The notes beneath the pieces are model-generated. The model saw nothing but the letters and a program-made list of their open reading frames with translations. It was not told the origin of the DNA and searched no databases. A program made the position numbers and the translations under genes. 36,898 bases of DNA from Candidatus Fermentibacterota bacterium (lineage in GTDB: Bacteria; Fermentibacterota; Fermentibacteria; Fermentibacterales; JCC-6), in the NCBI GenBank assembly GCA_014728175.1, contig WJMA01000032.1:1-36898 (forward strand), given 5' to 3'. Numbering within the stretch: position 1 is the stretch's first letter; each line of letters begins with the position of its first letter. Shown piece after piece: positions 29,903 to 35,976 of this stretch.

Positions 29903-30169
29903 TTAGGAATCCTTGGTATCCAACATATTAGCTTCTTCCAGCTCTTTCAGGAACTCGTCCAGGTCCGCCTCGACCGAGTCCTGATCCGGATACCTCTCCC
30001 GCAGCTCCTGCAGTATCTCTTTCCTGGTCTTTCCCTGGTCTATCAGGTGGCAGATTCCCCAGGCCACTTTTTCCACCAACTTGAGCTCTCCCGTGTCCAC
30101 ATTGAACAGTATTCCTCCCTCTGGCTCTTCTCGGAACACAACGTTGTGCGGAAAAGAAAGTTTCTCCAT
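29903..30169 (-). CDS. PqqD-like peptide chaperone (RiPP recognition element)
   Basis: An 88-residue protein matching the PqqD family in size and pattern: VVFREEPEGGILFNVDTGEL (start of the winged-helix strands), then LVEKVAWGICHLIDQGKTRKEIL and a final helix with FLKELEEANML. PqqD-type proteins bind precursor leaders and present them to radical SAM enzymes. The ATG at 30169 is preceded by AAGGGAGAGA at good spacing; a longer reading to 30577 runs antisense over the divergent gene and is rejected. It heads the operon, with the radical SAM gene starting at the base after its stop. Its codons are GC-rich like the chromosome, unlike the following five genes, so the composition break falls close to its 3' end. 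Confidence 0.85.
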   Translation of the reverse strand: MEKLSFPHNVVFREEPEGGILFNVDTGELKLVEKVAWGICHLIDQGKTRKEILQELRERYPDQDSVEADLDEFLKELEEANMLDTKDS

Positions 30170-30188
30170 TCTCTCTCCCTTCGGAACA

Positions 30189-30218
30189 TTGACCTCACCG
30201 AGAGGTAGGGTGTAATAT
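30189..30218 (+). promoter_or_regulatory. Promoter of the small secreted protein gene
   Basis: TTGACC (30189-30194) and TAATAT (30213-30218) are separated by 18 bases. The start would be near 30225, leaving a very short leader that still contains the ribosome-binding site GGGAGG (30227-30232). The hexamers are the same as those proposed for ktrB at 8042-8069. Confidence 0.45.
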
Positions 30219-30243
30219 ACCGACCTGGGAGGTGACCAGTGAA
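30214..30243 (-). promoter_or_regulatory. Promoter of the PqqD/radical SAM operon, sharing its -10 with the divergent gene
   Basis: On the minus strand TTCACT (30238-30243) is followed after 18 bases by TATATT (30214-30219), a five-of-six match to TATAAT. Transcription from it would start about 38 bases before the PqqD-like ATG. The box is the reverse complement of the plus-strand -10 TAATAT, since TAATATA reads as a -10 on both strands. Confidence 0.4.
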
Positions 30244-30619
30244 GAACGCAATTGTGGTTCTTGTCGTGGTCTGCGCCGTAGCGGCGGCAAGCGGGCTTAA
30301 CCCCGACAACTTCAGCCTGGTGGAGCCGGGGTACGACTGGCTTAAACCAAGCTTCTCCAGCCGAATAGGATTCTCCTACGTGACCAGCGGAGGAAAATCT
30401 TGGGCTACGGGAGACTACGTGGGAACCCTCAGCTTCGATCTTCATCCCAACCTCACCGCAGATCTGGACTTGGGTTACCGGAGGTTTTTCGATTTCCAGG
30501 GGGGGGACCTCAACGCCGTGCTGGGGGGCCTGGACCTCGACTGGAGACCCACGGACGACCTGAAGGTGCATCTCCATTACGCCGGAAGCTTCCCCATGGA
30601 AGACATGGAAGGTCTGTAG
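30239..30619 (+). CDS. Small exported beta-rich protein
   Basis: A 126-residue protein that begins with a signal peptide (MKNAIVVLVVVCAVAAASG; cleavage probably near residue 19). The mature part has alternating polar and hydrophobic residues with aromatic ends, for example YVGTLSFDLHPNLTADLDLGYRR and LDLDWRPTDDLKVHLHYAG (given in part), as in outer-membrane beta strands. At roughly 100 residues it would form only five or six strands, so it is either a small barrel subunit, part of a multimer, or a shortened version of a longer barrel. GTG at 30239 has GGGAGG seven bases upstream. It is divergent from the RiPP-like operon over a shared promoter, which could link its expression to that cluster. 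The TAG stop is followed in the same frame by the next gene without a clear start codon. Confidence 0.65.
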   Translation: MKNAIVVLVVVCAVAAASGLNPDNFSLVEPGYDWLKPSFSSRIGFSYVTSGGKSWATGDYVGTLSFDLHPNLTADLDLGYRRFFDFQGGDLNAVLGGLDLDWRPTDDLKVHLHYAGSFPMEDMEGL

Positions 30620-30697
30620 ACGTTAAATAGCTGCCTGCTGCTCTTCGCCGCCCTGCATCTGGTATCTCCAGGGGACAGCCTGCTTAGGCGGGGTTAC

Positions 30698-31561
30698 GTG
30701 GAGCGATCCGTAGACCTGCTCACCGCGGAGGCTCGCGATAGGTCGTGGGACTACTGGCCGCGCTACCGCCTTGCCTGGGCTCTGAACAGGCTGGAACTGC
30801 CCGACAGCGCCCTGGGTTACGCCCGGTCCGCCCTGCGGCTGTCTCCCCAGAACCAGTGGTGCCTCGGTGAGGTGATGAGAGCGCTCTACCATCTGCAGCG
30901 CTACGACGATGTTCTGGCCTGCAGCAGCCTCATCAGGGGCGGCGGCGTGTGCAGGTACTACCTGGCCCGGGTGGAGGAGATCACCGGTACCTCCCGGGGG
31001 CGTTCCCTGGGCTACCTCTCCGAGACCGTCCGGTTGGGTCCCGATTCCGCCGCCGCGGATGCATCCAGCTGGCTGGCCGTGCTGTTGGCCGGAAAACTGG
31101 AGAGCGACAGCCTGGTCGGGCTTCTGCGGCTGGCCGTGGATCTTCAACCTGATGTGGAGTTCTACAGGTGCAGATTGGCCGAGGAGCTGGCCCGCGCCGG
31201 TAGGGTCGACGAGGCTGTGATGCCCCTTCTGCCATTGAGAATCGATAATTGCAAGAGTACGGGCTACTGGCAGGCCTGGGCCGCCATCGCCGAGGCTCAG
31301 GAGGATCGGGAAAGGCAACTATGGGCCCTTCAGAGAGCCTGGGAGTCCCGCCGGGTTCCCTCCACCGCCAGGAACCTCGGGTGGGGCTTGTACGTAGTAG
31401 CAAGGGAGAGGGTCCGGGAAGGGGAGCTGGAAGAAGCGAGGGGCTTGCTCTTGCGCTGCTCGGCGATGTCGGACAGCTCCGAGGTCTTCGTGAGAAAGGC
31501 CGACTCCCTGCTGGAGCTTTTCGATGAGTACGAAAAAGCTGTTACTGCTGCTGGCGGTTAG
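30698..31561 (+). CDS. TPR-like protein, true start uncertain
   Basis: A protein of at least 287 residues with tetratricopeptide-like helical repeats (YRLAWALNRLELPDSALGYA, SALRLSP, then LAEELARAGRVDEAV and WALQRAWESRR). The first standard start is GTG at 30698, with GGCGGGG upstream. However, the same frame is open back to the TAG at 30617-30619, and the intervening codons read LNSCLLLFAALHLVSPGDS, a convincing signal peptide core with no ATG, GTG or TTG before it. The protein may therefore begin at a non-standard codon (ACG at 30620 or a CTG), carry a sequencing error, or be read through from the preceding gene. I see no catalytic motif. The 3' end overlaps a small membrane peptide gene by 38 bases. 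Confidence 0.65.
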   Translation: MERSVDLLTAEARDRSWDYWPRYRLAWALNRLELPDSALGYARSALRLSPQNQWCLGEVMRALYHLQRYDDVLACSSLIRGGGVCRYYLARVEEITGTSRGRSLGYLSETVRLGPDSAAADASSWLAVLLAGKLESDSLVGLLRLAVDLQPDVEFYRCRLAEELARAGRVDEAVMPLLPLRIDNCKSTGYWQAWAAIAEAQEDRERQLWALQRAWESRRVPSTARNLGWGLYVVARERVREGELEEARGLLLRCSAMSDSSEVFVRKADSLLELFDEYEKAVTAAGG

Positions 31562-31673
31562 CATTCTTCTGCTTACCGCGCTGGGTCTGCTGGGGTTGCG
31601 GCCTCCCTGGCCCGGTGCGGGCGACCCGGGTAAGCTCAGGCAACCGGATTACGCCTCGCCGGCCGTGCGATAG
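31524..31673 (+). CDS. Small 49-residue membrane or secreted peptide
   Basis: ATG at 31524, preceded by GGAG at seven bases, opens a 49-codon frame overlapping the TPR gene end. The product is MSTKKLLLLLAVSILLLTAL, a positively charged start with a leucine-rich hydrophobic core, followed by a Pro/Gly-rich hydrophilic tail of about 25 residues ending ASPAVR. It looks like a signal peptide or single-pass anchor with a short exposed tail. The good ribosome-binding site and N-terminal charge pattern support real translation; the lack of any recognised family and the short length speak for caution. Confidence 0.45.
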   Translation: MSTKKLLLLLAVSILLLTALGLLGLRPPWPGAGDPGKLRQPDYASPAVR

Positions 31674-31687
31674 GGGCCCGGGCAGGG

Positions 31688-31715
31688 TTTACCGGTAGCA
31701 GGTCTTGATTATCAT
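31688..31715 (+). promoter_or_regulatory. Candidate promoter upstream of secA
   Basis: TTTACC (31688-31693) and TATCAT (31710-31715; five of six positions match TATAAT) are 16 bases apart in the 107-base gap between the small peptide gene and secA. The predicted start near 31722 leaves a leader of about 60 bases. The rest of the gap shows only a weak GC-rich inverted repeat around 31725-31745 and the ribosome-binding site of secA. Confidence 0.4.
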
Positions 31716-31780
31716 AGTAGCCCTCGGCTCTCCGGCCGGGCCGTGATGGTGGATACCGCATCAGAAAGGGAAGGGATGCC

Positions 31781-34700
31781 TTGCTTTCCAAGCTGGTAAA
31801 CGTTCTTATCGGCGACAAGCAGAAGAAGAACATAAAGGCACTCCAGCCTTACGTCGTCGAGATAAACGAGCACATGGCGGACCTGGCGGAGCTCTCGGAG
31901 GAGGAGCTCTGCGCCCTGACCGACACCTTCCGCCGCAGGCTGATTCGGGGCGAGACCCTGGACGAGCTGATGTGCGAAGCCTTCGCCGTGGTGAAGGAAG
32001 CCTGCCGCCGGCTTCTGGGAACCAGCTGGAAGATCACCGGCCACGATTCCGAATGGAACATGGTCCCCTTCGACGTTCAGCTGATGGGAGCTGTGGTGCT
32101 CTACCAGGGCAGGATAGCGGAGATGGCCACCGGCGAGGGCAAAACGCTGGTCGCGGTTATGCCGCTGTACTTAAATGCGTTGGAGCCCAGCGAGGAATGG
32201 TTGAATAAGGCCCGGGAGCGATGGGGCGAGGATGTGGACAGCTACGAGTTCCAGCCCATCGACGGGGTGCCGGTGGGCAAGGGTGCCCACCTGGTTACGG
32301 TCAACGACTACCTGGCCCGGAGGGACGCCCAGTGGATGGGCCCGGTCTTCGAGTACCTGGGCCTTACCGTGGGGGGCATCCAGGGAGGCATGACCCCCGA
32401 GGAGCGCAAGCAGCAGTACAACTGCGACGTTACCTACGGAACGAACAACGAGTTCGGTTTCGATTACCTCAGAGACAACATGACCAGTCGCCTGGAGCAT
32501 CAGGTTCACAGGGGGTACAACTACGCGATAATCGACGAGGTGGACAGCGTCCTCATAGACGAGGCGAGAACGCCCCTCATCATAAGCGGGCCCGTGCCCC
32601 GCTCCAGGCACCGCTACAAGGAGTACCGCGACGACGTACGACGGCTGGTGGGAAAACAGACCGTTCTCATAAACAACCTGGTGTCCAAGGCCGACCAGCT
32701 TTGGGACAGCGGTGATCATCACGCCGCGGCCACCATGTATCTGAAGGCCAAGCGAGGCGCGCCGAAGCACAAGAAGCTGGCCAAGGCCCTGCGGGACCCG
32801 GACAGGCTGCAGGCCGTGCAGAGGGTGGAGGCCGAGCGGTTGCGGGACAAGAACCTGCACGAGCTGGACGAGGATCTTCTGTTCTCCATCGACGAGCGGG
32901 AGAAGTCGGTCGCCCTCTCCGACCAAGGGAGGGAGGTTCTCTCCCCCTCCGACCCCGACTTCTTCCTGTTGCGGGACATAGGCGATGTCATGGCCGAGAT
33001 AGAGGCCAAGGAAGTGGGGGAGGAGGAGAAGCACCGCCTGAGGCAGAAGGCCTACGAGAAGCATTCGCGCAAGGCCGAGGCCCTGCACAACATAGACCAG
33101 CTCCTCAAGGCATTCCAGCTGTTCGAGAAGGACGTGGAGTACGTGGTCAAAGACGGCAGGGTGATGATAGTCGACCAGTTCACCGGGCGGCTGATGCCCG
33201 GCCGTAGGTTCAGCGACGGTCTGCACGAGGCCCTGGAAGCCAAGGAGGGCGTGGAGATACGGTCTGAGACCCAGACCCTGGCCACCATAACCATCCAGAA
33301 CTACTTCCGGATGTACGACAAGCTGGCGGGCATGACCGGAACCGCGGTTACCGAGGAAGCGGAGTTCGAGAGCATCTACGACCTGGACGTGGTGGTTGTT
33401 CCCACCAACGTGCCCGTGGTACGGACCGATCACGACGACCGGGTGTACAAGACCAAGCGGGAGAAGTACAACGCCATAATCGATGAGATCTCCAGGCTGC
33501 ATTCCAGAGGGCAACCCATACTTGTGGGAACCGTGTCCGTAGACGTTTCGGAGATACTCTCCAGGATGCTCAAGGCCCGGAAGATTCCTCACAGCGTTCT
33601 CAACGCCAAGCATCACGAGAGGGAGGCGGAGATCGTAGCCCGGGCCGGGCAGCCGGGAGCGGTTACCATAGCCACCAATATGGCCGGTAGGGGCACGGAC
33701 ATTAGGCTGTCCCAGGAGGTCAAGAAGTTCGTTGAAAACGGCGAGACGGTCCCGGGAGGGCTTTTCGTAATAGGTACCGAGCGACACGAGGCCCGCAGGA
33801 TAGACCGCCAGCTGCGGGGAAGAGGCGGTCGCCAGGGCGACCCCGGCGCCAGCCGCTTCCACCTCTCCCTGGAGGACGACCTGTTCCGGCTTTTCGCCTC
33901 GGAAAAGATGATCGATTTCCTTAAAAAGAGCGGCGGCACCGAAGGTGAGACCATCGAGCATCCCATGCTCACCAAGGCCATAGAGAGGGCGCAGAAGAGG
34001 GTCGAGGAGTACAACTTCGGCATAAGAAAGAACCTGCTGGAGTACGACGACGTAGCCAACCGTCAGCGGGAGGTCATATACGAGCGCCGCCGGCAGTCGC
34101 TGACCGGAGAAGGCCTTCGGGAAGAGGTCCGGGAGATGATCCAGGCGATGGCGGAGCACGTTCTGAACCCGGTGATTCCCGACGATACCGAACCGGAGGA
34201 ATGGAACCTGGAGAGAGCGGGGCTGATACTGGGCGACCTGTCCGGAAGGCCACCCTACGATCTTTCCGGGCTGGGCGAGGGTACCCACGAGCCCGAGCTG
34301 GCCAGGCAGGAAGCCGCCGGTATGGTGCTGGACTACTACGACCAGAAGGTGGAACAGCTGGGTGAGGAGCTGATGTCGGAGCTGGAAAAATGGGCGGTCC
34401 TCAGCTCCATTGATACCGGCTGGCGCGAGCACCTTTACTCGATCGACCATCTTAAATCCGGAATCGGCCTGAGGGCGTACGGCCAAAGAGACCCCCTGGT
34501 CGAGTTCAAGAAGGAGGCTTTCGCCCTCTTCGAGAACCTGCTGGACGACATAGACAAGCTCGCCGTAAGGAAGGTGCTTTCGCTATGGCCCAAGCGGGAG
34601 GGCCTACCCCAGAAAGAGGCCGCCCCCAAGGGCAAGGCCTACCAGCCCGGAGTGAGATCGCTCTCCGAGGTTGGTCAGAAGGCCGGCGGGGGAGGCGGTC

Positions 34701-34819
34701 AGCGAAGGGCACCCGCAAAGAAGCAGAAGACGGTAACGCGCAAGACCCCCAAAGTGGGCAGGAACGATCCCTGCCCCTGCGGAAGCGGCAGGAAGTACAA
34801 GAAGTGCTGTGGACGGTAA
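31781..34819 (+). CDS. secA: Preprotein translocase ATPase SecA
   Basis: A 1012-residue SecA, the motor of the Sec export channel. Motifs in order: MATGEGKTLVAV (Walker A, residues about 115-126), VTVNDYLARRDAQWMG, DEVDSVLIDEARTPLIISG (DEAD-type Walker B) near residue 253, IATNMAGRGTDIRL near 632 and GRGGRQGDPGASRFHLSLED near 685. The C-terminal zinc motif is DPCPCGSGRKYKKCC at residues about 995-1010, which binds SecB or ribosomes in other species. There are two insertions relative to E. coli SecA (901): about 30 residues between LNAL and GKGAH, and about 100 extra residues in the preprotein cross-linking domain (region 275-400), a feature I associate with Bacteroidetes-type SecA. TTG at 31781 is the start, with AAGGGAAGGG upstream; ATG at 31774 is out of frame. 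Confidence 0.96.
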   Translation: MLSKLVNVLIGDKQKKNIKALQPYVVEINEHMADLAELSEEELCALTDTFRRRLIRGETLDELMCEAFAVVKEACRRLLGTSWKITGHDSEWNMVPFDVQLMGAVVLYQGRIAEMATGEGKTLVAVMPLYLNALEPSEEWLNKARERWGEDVDSYEFQPIDGVPVGKGAHLVTVNDYLARRDAQWMGPVFEYLGLTVGGIQGGMTPEERKQQYNCDVTYGTNNEFGFDYLRDNMTSRLEHQVHRGYNYAIIDEVDSVLIDEARTPLIISGPVPRSRHRYKEYRDDVRRLVGKQTVLINNLVSKADQLWDSGDHHAAATMYLKAKRGAPKHKKLAKALRDPDRLQAVQRVEAERLRDKNLHELDEDLLFSIDEREKSVALSDQGREVLSPSDPDFFLLRDIGDVMAEIEAKEVGEEEKHRLRQKAYEKHSRKAEALHNIDQLLKAFQLFEKDVEYVVKDGRVMIVDQFTGRLMPGRRFSDGLHEALEAKEGVEIRSETQTLATITIQNYFRMYDKLAGMTGTAVTEEAEFESIYDLDVVVVPTNVPVVRTDHDDRVYKTKREKYNAIIDEISRLHSRGQPILVGTVSVDVSEILSRMLKARKIPHSVLNAKHHEREAEIVARAGQPGAVTIATNMAGRGTDIRLSQEVKKFVENGETVPGGLFVIGTERHEARRIDRQLRGRGGRQGDPGASRFHLSLEDDLFRLFASEKMIDFLKKSGGTEGETIEHPMLTKAIERAQKRVEEYNFGIRKNLLEYDDVANRQREVIYERRRQSLTGEGLREEVREMIQAMAEHVLNPVIPDDTEPEEWNLERAGLILGDLSGRPPYDLSGLGEGTHEPELARQEAAGMVLDYYDQKVEQLGEELMSELEKWAVLSSIDTGWREHLYSIDHLKSGIGLRAYGQRDPLVEFKKEAFALFENLLDDIDKLAVRKVLSLWPKREGLPQKEAAPKGKAYQPGVRSLSEVGQKAGGGGGQRRAPAKKQKTVTRKTPKVGRNDPCPCGSGRKYKKCCGR

Positions 34820-34839
34820 CCAAAGGAAAGGAGCAAGAC

Positions 34840-35106
34840 ATGGCTGAGAGAGGTGGAAGCGAGTTCTGGGCGTTCCTGGCGGGAACCCTGCTGGGCGGAA
34901 TAGTGGCGATGCTTTACGCCCCCGCGAAGGGCGTGGAGACCCGAGAGAGAATCCGCACCACGGCTGACGACATCAGGGATAGAGGAGAAGACATCGTCGT
35001 CCGGACCCGGGATGAGGCTGAGAAGCTCATAGAAATCGGCAAGAACAAGCTGGATGAGCTCAAGAAGCATGCCGAAACCACCAAGGAGGAGGAAGAGGCA
35101 GAGTAA
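34840..35106 (+). CDS. YtxH-like small membrane protein
   Basis: An 88-residue protein with the YtxH pattern: a glycine-rich hydrophobic segment (FLAGTLLGGIVAMLYAPAKG, residues about 10-29) followed at once by a charged helix (TRERIRTTADDIRDRG and onward to a Lys/Glu-rich coiled-coil-like end). YtxH-family proteins are common in many bacteria, sometimes stress-induced, with unclear function. The ATG at 34840 has GGAG seven bases before it; the frame is open back into secA, but that reading is out of frame with it. It is 20 bases after secA and probably shares its transcript, ending at the terminator right behind it. Confidence 0.82.
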   Translation: MAERGGSEFWAFLAGTLLGGIVAMLYAPAKGVETRERIRTTADDIRDRGEDIVVRTRDEAEKLIEIGKNKLDELKKHAETTKEEEEAE

Positions 35107-35125
35107 AGACCCTCTCGGGGTTTTT
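35105..35125 (+). terminator. Intrinsic terminator after the secA-ytxH pair
   Basis: AAAGACCC (35105-35112) pairs with GGGTTTTT (35118-35125), with one G-T pair, around the loop TCTCG; the stem's T side is the terminal T-run. The hairpin starts inside the TAA stop codon. It is the clearest intrinsic terminator seen in the window. A short stem makes moderate efficiency likely, and the next gene starts only six bases later. Confidence 0.6.
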
Positions 35126-35130
35126 CAGAG

Positions 35131-35976
35131 ATGAGAGCGGTTGTTTGGGGCGACGGAGCGGTCGGTATGGGCCTCTCCGTCGCCCTTACGGATACCTGCG
35201 ACGTAGTCCTGGTCGGGCCTGCCGGTAGCGGAAGGGGAACCTGGAACATTCGCGCCGGAGGTTTCATGGAGGCCGAGGCCGCGGTGAGTCATACCGAGTG
35301 CGGCGGCCGACCGGAAGGCGACTTTGCGCTTGTAGCTCTTAAGGCCTACGACGTATCCTCTGCCGCGGATGCCGTTTCCCGCTGCTGCGACCGAATCGTA
35401 TGCTTTACCAACGGAATGGGGCTGGAGAAGGAGTTCGGAGCCGGTTTATGGGCGAGGGTGGAGCCCGCGGTCCTATCCCTGGGCTTCCTCGTCGACGATC
35501 GCCGAGAAGTGACCGTGTCACCTGGCGAGGTAATCGTCTCCGAGGGTGGAGAGGCCGCCCGGTTGTTCCGGGACATCCGGCTGCCGGTCCGAGAGGTCGA
35601 CAATATCGAGACGTACCGCTGGGCCAAGTGGCTGGTCAACAGTGCGATCAATCCCCTGGGCGCGCTTACCGGCCTTCGCAACAACGAGTTGAGGGATGCG
35701 GAACTATCCGGGGTCGTCGATGGCATGGTCTCGGAGCTGAAGGCGATAATACCTGATGATCTCAGGCCCGACGCGACGGACATAGCCGGGAGCATGCTCG
35801 ATATGCTCCTGTCGGAGTCGGACAACAGATGCAGCATGCTGCAGGACCTGCAGGCCGGTAAGAGAACGGAGATAGATTATCTGACCGGGCTGGCCGCCGA
35901 TAGCCCGGAAAAGGCCCCGCTGGCTGCCACCGTGACCGCCCTGGTGAGAGCTAGAGAGAGACGATCCTCCTCGTAG
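35131..35976 (+). CDS. panE: Ketopantoate reductase family protein (2-dehydropantoate 2-reductase)
   Basis: A 281-residue NADPH-dependent reductase of the ApbA/PanE family, which makes pantoate for coenzyme A. The N-terminal nucleotide loop is VVWGDGAVGMGL (GxGxxG, residues about 4-15). ALVALKAYDV near residue 70 and FTNGMGLEKEFG near residue 91 correspond to the cofactor and substrate loops. The catalytic lysine lies in YRWAKWLVNSAINPLGALTG near residue 167, and CSMLQDLQAGKRTEIDYL near residue 233 carries the conserved Glu. The pathway fit is inferred; some family members reduce other 2-oxo acids. It starts six bases after the terminator, so it probably depends on read-through or on a promoter inside ytxH. 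Its last 26 bases overlap the 3' end of the opposite-strand gene. Confidence 0.87.
   Translation: MRAVVWGDGAVGMGLSVALTDTCDVVLVGPAGSGRGTWNIRAGGFMEAEAAVSHTECGGRPEGDFALVALKAYDVSSAADAVSRCCDRIVCFTNGMGLEKEFGAGLWARVEPAVLSLGFLVDDRREVTVSPGEVIVSEGGEAARLFRDIRLPVREVDNIETYRWAKWLVNSAINPLGALTGLRNNELRDAELSGVVDGMVSELKAIIPDDLRPDATDIAGSMLDMLLSESDNRCSMLQDLQAGKRTEIDYLTGLAADSPEKAPLAATVTALVRARERRSSS

Larger units (their letters stand above)
26690..29905. other. AT-rich island carrying most of the RiPP-like operon
   Basis: Between about 26690 and 29905 the DNA is visibly richer in A and T, uses codons such as TTT, ATT, AAA and GAT much more often, and has far fewer long antisense open frames than the rest of the window. 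Both edges are rather sharp: one near the flippase-like gene end, the other inside the 3' end of the PqqD-like gene. No integrase, transposase, tRNA or flanking direct repeat was found, so the means of acquisition is unknown. Recent horizontal transfer is the simplest explanation. Confidence 0.7.

Noticed and set aside
29903-30577. Longer PqqD-like reading of 224 codons
   Set aside because: The additional N-terminus is antisense to the exported protein gene; the ATG at 30169 has a strong ribosome-binding site and gives the normal PqqD length.
32171-34486. Minus-strand open frame of 771 codons opposite secA
   Set aside because: SecA motifs run along the entire plus-strand frame; the antisense product shows no domain and is a codon-bias shadow.
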